A stretch of DNA of 64,000 bases from Rhyzopertha dominica. Taxonomy: Eukaryota > Arthropoda > Insecta > Coleoptera > Bostrichidae. The notes below the pieces were generated by a model. The model saw nothing but the letters and a program-made list of their open reading frames with translations. It searched no databases and had not been told where the DNA came from. Below are positions 58,316-64,000 of this stretch, piece by piece. A program made the position numbers and the translations under genes. The DNA lies in NCBI GenBank assembly GCA_025024175.1, contig QCXZ01000041.1, positions 47,487,786 through 47,551,785 on the forward strand, written 5' to 3'. Each line of letters starts with the position of its first letter. Position 1 is the stretch's first letter.

Positions 58316-59770
58316 ATGGGTCACCAAATAATTTTAGATTGCATTCACAATTATTTCTTTAATGTTCCTCAGATGCCTGTTGATGCATCACTACTCGACA
58401 AATATTTGAATAGGAAGATAGTAGAGATTAAATTTGAATTTGCTTTGGTAGCAGAAGCTGATGTGCTTACTGTGATTAATACAGTTAAGTCAAATTCTGC
58501 GGGGTCCGATGGTATTTCCCTAAACTTAGTAATTTACAGTTTGCTTGTAATACTGTCCCATATTACACATTCTTTAAATCAATTTTTGTATTGGATATAG
58601 TGTATTCCCGGGTACCGTTACCTAAAACTTCTCCGAAAAATTGTAAGGATTTAAGGCCAATAAGTGTCTAAACTTGTAAGGAAATTAATGTAGCCTCAAT
58701 TATTAGTTTATATGAACGAACATAGTCTCCTACCACATACACAGTCAGGATTTCGTAGCGCATAGTTTCTGCTTTAAGCCACGATAAATTTTGCCCGCTA
58801 GTGTTATTAGATTTCTCAAAGACGTTCGATACGTTAGATCATAGCCTTGGCTATAATACAACACCTTGGTTTGGGACAAAGTATCTTACAGGTGTTTAAG
58901 AATTACTTCTCAATAGAACCCAGACAGTTAAAGTAAATGATAATTTTTCTGACATAGCAGGATTGAAATGTGACGTGCCTCAGGGGCCCATGCTTGGTAC
59001 ACTCCTGTTTTCTCTGTACATGTAAATATTTATCAGATCTATTAAATCAGGATACTATCATTTTTATGATGACAACACGCAAGTTCTCTATAGCTTTACT
59101 CATCATAATGATGATCAGGTGGCACGTGAAATCAACGTGGACCAAACAAATTTCGCTACTGCTGCTGCACAGCGTTCACTTATGATTAATCCCCAGAAAT
59201 CAAAATTATTATTACTTGGCAAGCCTTCAATAACCCATATTTGCAATCAAATTGATCTCCTATGGATTTAGATTTCTTAATGAAGTCCGCAGTCTTGGTG
59301 TCTTGCTTGACTACAGATTTCAGTTTGATAAACATGCTGCTCTGTTGATTAGAAAAGCTATCATGACTTTGAAGGCAACAAATAGCATTCTCGAACTTGT
59401 ATGGGTTGAAGATAAAATAATTCGATTTAATACATTGGCTCTATCGCACTTTAATTATGCTAACGTTGTGTATGATCCATTTATGAACTACACTCAAGTG
59501 CGCAGAGTACATGTTATACAGAATGCCTGTCTCAGGCTGATTTTTTTGGCATTCATAGGCTACTACATATATCGCATAAACTAATTTTAGCAAAATGGTT
59601 GAATATGGTTAGGATGCCCCAGCATGCTTATGCATAAACACGCTTTCTTTAAAAAGTGCTTCTATCGGATTTGTAAGGTGTACAATGACATTCCTTATTC
59701 ACTAAATTATAAAACCCCGAAATATTTCAACAGTGCCCTAAGAGAGCTCTTTTACAGTTCATAAGTTATA
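58316..59770 (+). pseudogene. LINE reverse transcriptase relic
   Basis: Plus-strand pieces in order: 'TVINTVKSNSAGSDGISLNL' (58460-58530), 'LPKTSPKNCKDLRPISV', 'LVLLDFSKTFDTLDHSL' (motif A), 'CDVPQGPMLGTLLFSLYM' (motif B), 'FYDDNTQVLYSF' (motif C, YADD changed to YDDN), 'LMINPQKSKLLLLGKPS', 'VRSLGVLLDYRFQFDKHA' (motif E) and 'HFNYANVVYDPFM' with 'HVIQNACLRLIF'. At least six frame breaks. Related to the LINE at 50036-52540 by motif style, but an older copy and in opposite orientation. Confidence 0.85.
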
Positions 59771-60049
59771 ACTAAGCCACCCATCCAGGTTATCAACTGA
59801 CCATCTTAGCCAATATTTCATCCATTTTAACTTTGCCTTTTTTGTTTTCGTTTTCCGGATTTTTGCGGATCAGTTTTGAGTGCCTTAGTCCCTTAGTGGA
59901 ACTTACTGTGAACACACTTTACTACACGTAAATATTTCGGCGAAGTTTGCTAGAATCGTAACAATATTCTTTATACGTTATTCTTTATAAATCTTTCCCT
60001 CGAGAGAACTAACAACTGACTGCTTGGTTTTTTTTATTTTCTTGGCTTA
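59771..60049. other. No gene recognised
   Basis: Flank of the LINE relic, possibly its 3' noncoding part. Confidence 0.35.
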
Positions 60050-60300
60050 AATAAGCCGTAAACTCTCCCGGGAAGCATCGGTAGCAAAAGCGACGCGTCC
60101 AAAGGTGAACAATCGATTCCATGGCGGCGCTCTCTGACTAATGGATGCATCGAATGCCAATCACGTCGAGGAAGTGGTCACGTCAAGTGGATGATGAACC
60201 ATTGATGTAGGTGTAACGCCTAAACGACTGTACTTAAGCTTTGCGGTCGTGATATCCTGGTCCTTTGGAGGACGAGGAAACGCGACCCTATTATAATTTT
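60050..60300. other. GC/CpG-rich noncoding island
   Basis: Short GC-richer block (AGCGACGCGTCCAAAGGTG, CCATGGCGGCGCTC, CACGTCGAGGAAGTGGTCACG). No frame of note. Candidate regulatory block. Confidence 0.3.
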
Positions 60301-60924
60301 TATAATTTAAAAAGTTTATATTGCCGCGGCTTATGCGGTTTCGTTTTTAATTTAATAAAATATGATACGATCTGCAGGAACTCTACCTAGTTGTACTACT
60401 GTAATAATATTAATTCGTTGTTTATAGTGGTGGGTTGGGTCTGAAGTAATAAAACTCGTATTAAATGATAAATAATAAACACGTAGAAACACAAGAAGTA
60501 GACAAGACCATTCAAATAAAACACGAACATTTTTGCAGACAGATATACATTATGATGTAAACGGGACCAAAAAACCACCACAACAAACAACAAATAAAAG
60601 AACCACTTAGTTCCCCAAACCAAAACAGATAAGTAATTTTAATGTATTCTTTTCTTTTTCAGGTGAGTTCGTCTGAGATTTACCTTTAGTGACTACTACA
60701 TAAGAGTAAGTTAATCCAGTTTGTTTATATTACACGCTCATTAGATCTTGATATTGACGCAGAAAATGATAAAGGGAATGCGTCTCGAAAATTTTGTACA
60801 AACTTTTTCTGTTCAGTTTTTGCTTCTTTTGGATATTCCAGGACATCATTCTAACGTAACTTCTGATTAAAACTCTAATGGACAGAGGTCATTAAGCATG
60901 TTTCTGGGTCATGGAAGATAAATA
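60301..60924. other. No gene recognised
   Basis: AT-rich; no motif. Confidence 0.5.
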
Positions 60925-62253
60925 CGAGGCATGTTTTTTTAAGTAAGTAACGTTTTGGAATTAAAAAAAGACGTGTAAAGATATCGCAATAATTTTTCTT
61001 ACATGAAAGCTTGTACCTTAACCTACTTTTATACATAATTTCCGTGAATATTGAGGCACTTGTCATAACGTGGCACCAGTTTTTGAATACCCTCCTCATA
61101 AAATTCTGAAGCCTGACCTGTTAACCACTGTATCACAAATGTTTCGACTTCGTTATCGTCTTGAAGACGCTGACCACCCAGGTGTTTCTTCAAGTGCAGG
61201 AACAAATGGTAGTTGCTGGGCGCCAGATCAGGACTGTATGGAGGATGATCTAGAGTTTCCCATTTAAAAGATTTGATGAGATCTTTGGTCCGTTTAGCCA
61301 CATGTGGACGGGCATTGTCATGCAGCAAAACGATACCCTTACTCAACTTGCCACGTCTTTTGTTCTGGATTGCACGACGCAGATTGTTCAATGTCTTACA
61401 ATAAGACGCTGCATTGATTGTCTCTACGAGGCAGAAACTCCACTAGCAATACTCCTTTTCTGTCCCAAAAAACCGTGCACATGATTTTCCGGGCAGAAAT
61501 TGTTTGCTTAAACTTCACTTTTTTGGGTAATGATGAATGTCGCCATTCCATGGATTGTTGTTTCGATTCTGGTGTGACGTAGGCCACCCATGTTTCGTCA
61601 CCAGTAACAATTTGGTCTAAAAAATCTACACCTTCATTGTGGTACCGCTAAAGGAAAGTCAATGCACTACCTAAACGTTGGGTTTTGTGCAAATCCGTCA
61701 ACATTTTCGGAACCCAACGTGAACACAATTTGCGGTAATTCAAGTTCTCGGTCACAATGCAATACAAAACACTACAAGAATATTGAGGAAAGAAGTCGCA
61801 CAATGATGAAATTGTAAAGCGTCTGTTTTCTCTCACCTTTTCGTTCACTTTCTGCGCCAAATCTTCATTAACGACTGAAGGACGCCCACTCCGTTCTTCA
61901 TCATGCACATTTGTGCGGCCATCTTTAAATGCTCTCACCCATTTCCTTACCTTTCCATCACTCATAATGTTTTGTCCGTAAACTTCACAGATCTCACGAT
62001 GAATATCGATCGGTTTTAGGCCTTTAGCACTAAGAAATCGTATAACAGCCCGTACTTCACAATCGGCGGGACACACGATTGTCGGAGGCATCTTAAATAC
62101 TCAGTAAACAACGTACACAATGAAGAATCAAACTGTAATGGAGTCAGTGCGTAGACAAGAGATGTAGGTAACCAGCGCGCATGCGCGGAACGCCGACCGT
62201 AGCGCTGCGGCGGCGGAATCGCAAAACGGTACTTACTTAAAAAACATGCCTCG
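60925..62253 (-). mobile_element. Mariner copy C
   Basis: The two ends CGAGGCATGTTTTTTTAAGT (60925) and ACTTAAAAAACATGCCTCG (to 62253) have TA on each side (60923-60924, 62254-62255). 1329 bp, minus orientation. Outside small lesions it is nearly identical to copies A and B. Confidence 0.95.
61029..62091 (-). pseudogene. Mariner transposase, copy C, inactive
   Basis: Starts at the ATG shared by the family (62091). First frame to 61648 has both helix-turn-helix units. A TAG (where A and B have GAG) stops it after 'RLGSALTFL'. The catalytic part then reads on with 'AYVTPESKQQ' (61396-61587) until a 2-bp deletion near 61430 shifts the frame; the rest lies at 61029-61391 with 'LLHDNARPHV' and 'PDLAPSNYHLF', so the third catalytic aspartate is asparagine. 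An early stop trims the last two residues. Confidence 0.93.
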
Positions 62254-62255
62254 TA

Positions 62256-62556
62256 CTTTACAGTGTGTACCTTAATGTCGACGTTTTTTCCTCGTTATTA
62301 TTAAAGGTTCTACTATTTTGAGATAAATNAGCACGGTAAAACAGATTTTGATTAATTTTTTAGTTTTTGAGTTATAACCGAAAATTAAAAATTTCGAATT
62401 TCCTAAGGGCGCAGTAGCGATCGGAGTTTTTATATTTATTTTCTTGTAATATTGTTTCTTCTAGATTTTTTTTACGTTTAATGGAATGACGTAAAGTTTT
62501 TTAATACTGCAAACACCTCTTGTGATGTAGACCAAACTTTTGTGTTTGTTCTAATA
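62256..62556. other. No gene recognised
   Basis: AT-rich spacer between mariner copy C and the next element. Confidence 0.45.
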
Positions 62557-62558
62557 TA

Positions 62559-64000
62559 GGGTGTCCCAATAAGAACGATAGTGTATACGCGAGCGATAAC
62601 AAGGATTAAAACTCACCGTAGCACACGTACTCGCGAGAGTACCAGGGGATGCCACCGCGATAGTCCTAGCGCGTTGAAACGCCGAAAAAAGTCTTTAATT
62701 TTCAATAAGGATTGCGGAACGATTTCACCGAGTACAATGCTCTACGGCTTCGAACTAACGAATTTCGTTATCGCGGTTTTTTTTGTTGGCAAAAACAAAA
62801 TTAACGAAACCGGCTCACTTCGCCATCTGTGGCTACCATTCCCATATATATACATTAATACCAATAATAAAATAATAAAATAAAAATAAAGGATGGCCCA
62901 AACAGATAAGAAAATAAATTCAAATAAAACGACAACGGTTCTAGGTATCAAATTGGTTTTGGCTTTATTTAGAAGCTACATTCATGCCATTATGTATGAA
63001 ATGGCCACCTCGAGATCGCTGGCAGTGCTTCAAGCGTTCGGTCCAATTTCGGATAATATTTTCCAGCATTTGCGGCGTTACTCCGTCGATGGCTACTCGA
63101 ATGTTGTTTTCAAGGGCATCCAAAACGGCTGGTTTGTTAGCGTAAATCAATGACTTAACGTACCCCCAAAGAAAATAATCGAGGGGTGTCAAATCACACG
63201 ATCGCGGCGGCCAATCGATGAACGCTCGTCTCGTGATGATCCAGTCACCGAACTTCTCTCGCACAACATCAAGTGTATCGTTGTTTGTGTGGCTTGTGGC
63301 GCCGTCTTGTTGGAACCACATGTCGGTAATATCGATGTTGTCGAGCTCTGGCCACAGAAATTCTTCCAACATTGCTCGATAGCGAGGTCCATTGGTGGTT
63401 ACGGTGTCTCCTTCCTCATTTCGAAAGAAATAAGGACCGATGATGCCCCCATGCCACAATCCGCACCATACATTCAATTTTTGTGGGTACTGAACGACTT
63501 GTTCGGTCACTTGTGGATTGTGCTTAGCCCAGTAACGGCAATTTTGCTTGTTGACGAATCCACCGAGGTAAAAATTGGCTTCGTCAGAGAAGATGATTTT
63601 CTTGCCAAAATCAGGATCATCGTCCAACATTGCAAGCGCCCAATTTGCGAACTCACGGCGGCGCCCATAGTCTCCTGGCTTCAGTTGTTGCGTCACCACG
63701 ATCTTATACGGGTGTAGGCCCAAATCCAAGCGCAAAATTCGCCGAGTTGTCTTAGCGGAGAGGCCTAATTCGACTGCTCGGTGTCGATACGACCAATTTG
63801 AATCATCTTCAACACTGGCCGCTACGGCGGCGATATTTTCTTCACTTCGACCAGTTCGCATTCTGGTTGGTTTCTTCGAGTCCAAAAGTGTGTACTTACG
63901 CTCAAACTTTTGCACGGTGCGTCGAATTGCCTGCTCACTGAAGCCATGATTACGGCCGACTTCACGACGAAATTCACGTTGCGTATTCACAACAGAACCG
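62559..64000 (-). mobile_element. Tc1/mariner-superfamily element, DD41D type (partial)
   Basis: The likely 3' end is at 62559, where TA is followed by GGGTGTCCCAATAAGAACGA. The transposase lies further in on the minus strand and runs off the window at 64000, so the 5' end and its matching repeat are not seen. The ~400 bp between end and stop codon hold no other gene. Confidence 0.6.
62965..64000 (-). CDS. DDE transposase, DD41D spacing (N-terminus outside window)
   Basis: A minus-strand frame of 345 codons stays open to the window end; the codon at 63990 is GTG and internal, so the true start lies beyond 64000. N-terminal HTH: 'HGFSEQAIRRTVQKFERKY', then a second HTH near 'LSAKTTRRILRLDLGLHPYK'. 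Catalytic blocks: 'IIFSDEANFYLGG' (D1), 'MWFQQDGATSHT' (D2) and 'PPRSCDLTPLDYFLWGYVKS' (D3), with 41 residues between D2 and D3. C-terminal 'RSRGGHFIH'. No stops or frameshifts in the visible part, so it may be functional. DD41D spacing is known from rosa/Visitor-type elements. Confidence 0.88.
   Translation of the reverse strand, partial: GSVVNTQREFRREVGRNHGFSEQAIRRTVQKFERKYTLLDSKKPTRMRTGRSEENIAAVAASVEDDSNWSYRHRAVELGLSAKTTRRILRLDLGLHPYKIVVTQQLKPGDYGRRREFANWALAMLDDDPDFGKKIIFSDEANFYLGGFVNKQNCRYWAKHNPQVTEQVVQYPQKLNVWCGLWHGGIIGPYFFRNEEGDTVTTNGPRYRAMLEEFLWPELDNIDITDMWFQQDGATSHTNNDTLDVVREKFGDWIITRRAFIDWPPRSCDLTPLDYFLWGYVKSLIYANKPAVLDALENNIRVAIDGVTPQMLENIIRNWTERLKHCQRSRGGHFIHNGMNVASK

Noticed and set aside
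63289..63717. 142-codon plus-strand frame opposite the DD41D transposase
   Set aside because: Antisense shadow of the transposase gene, with no motif of its own.

Overview
The window looks like an AT-rich insect (at least arthropod) nuclear genome segment. It carries mariner/Tc1-family transposons, Penelope-like elements with GIY-YIG endonucleases, hAT, gypsy-type and several non-LTR (LINE) fragments, microsatellite LINE tails and scattered single Ns. I could not recognise one complete host protein-coding gene. The only host-like coding hint is a possible 58-bp first exon at 21473-21530. The exact species cannot be read from the sequence.

Layout. 1-9425: a decayed mariner interrupted by about 1 kb that contains a 131-bp tandem duplication (2765-4380); a head-to-head pair of 5'-truncated Penelope-like elements (4818-6755); and a 1.6-kb foldback element flanked by TA (7822-9425). 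The left arm of the foldback was entered by a 115-bp insertion, flanked by a 15-bp target duplication, that reads on the minus strand as a near-complete hammerhead ribozyme. 11745-17487: a third, older Penelope relic, a LINE relic and mariner copy A. 17488-31180: mostly gene-free, with a LINE relic, an inverted repeat and a DDE-transposase relic. 31180-40680: a Tc1-like relic, an RTE-like LINE fragment joined to a tandem repeat, a GAGACC-repeat hairpin, mariner copy B and an R1-like LINE relic. 40930-47686: a MULE-like transposase relic, an endonuclase fragment of an RTE-like LINE, and a complete-ended hAT element with an 8-bp target duplication. 50036-64000: a long LINE with a nearly open reverse transcriptase frame, the 3' end of a gypsy-type LTR element, two more mariner relics, another LINE relic, mariner copy C, and a DDE transposase with DD41D spacing that runs off the end of the window.

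Three near-identical mariner copies (A, B, C) with matching terminal repeats and TA target sites indicate recent movement of one family, yet each copy is broken differently. A and C have lost different catalytic aspartates, and B keeps all three but has one nonsense codon.

Between the repeats are about a dozen GC- and CpG-richer islands of 200-600 bp with no convincing reading frame. Against the AT-rich background they look like conserved noncoding (regulatory) blocks in a gene desert; this is inference and needs comparative data. The most interesting item is the set of hammerhead-ribozyme-like motifs: a strong one at 8231-8345 and weaker ones at 2322-2375, 29295-29345 and in the 3' regions of both Penelope-like copies.
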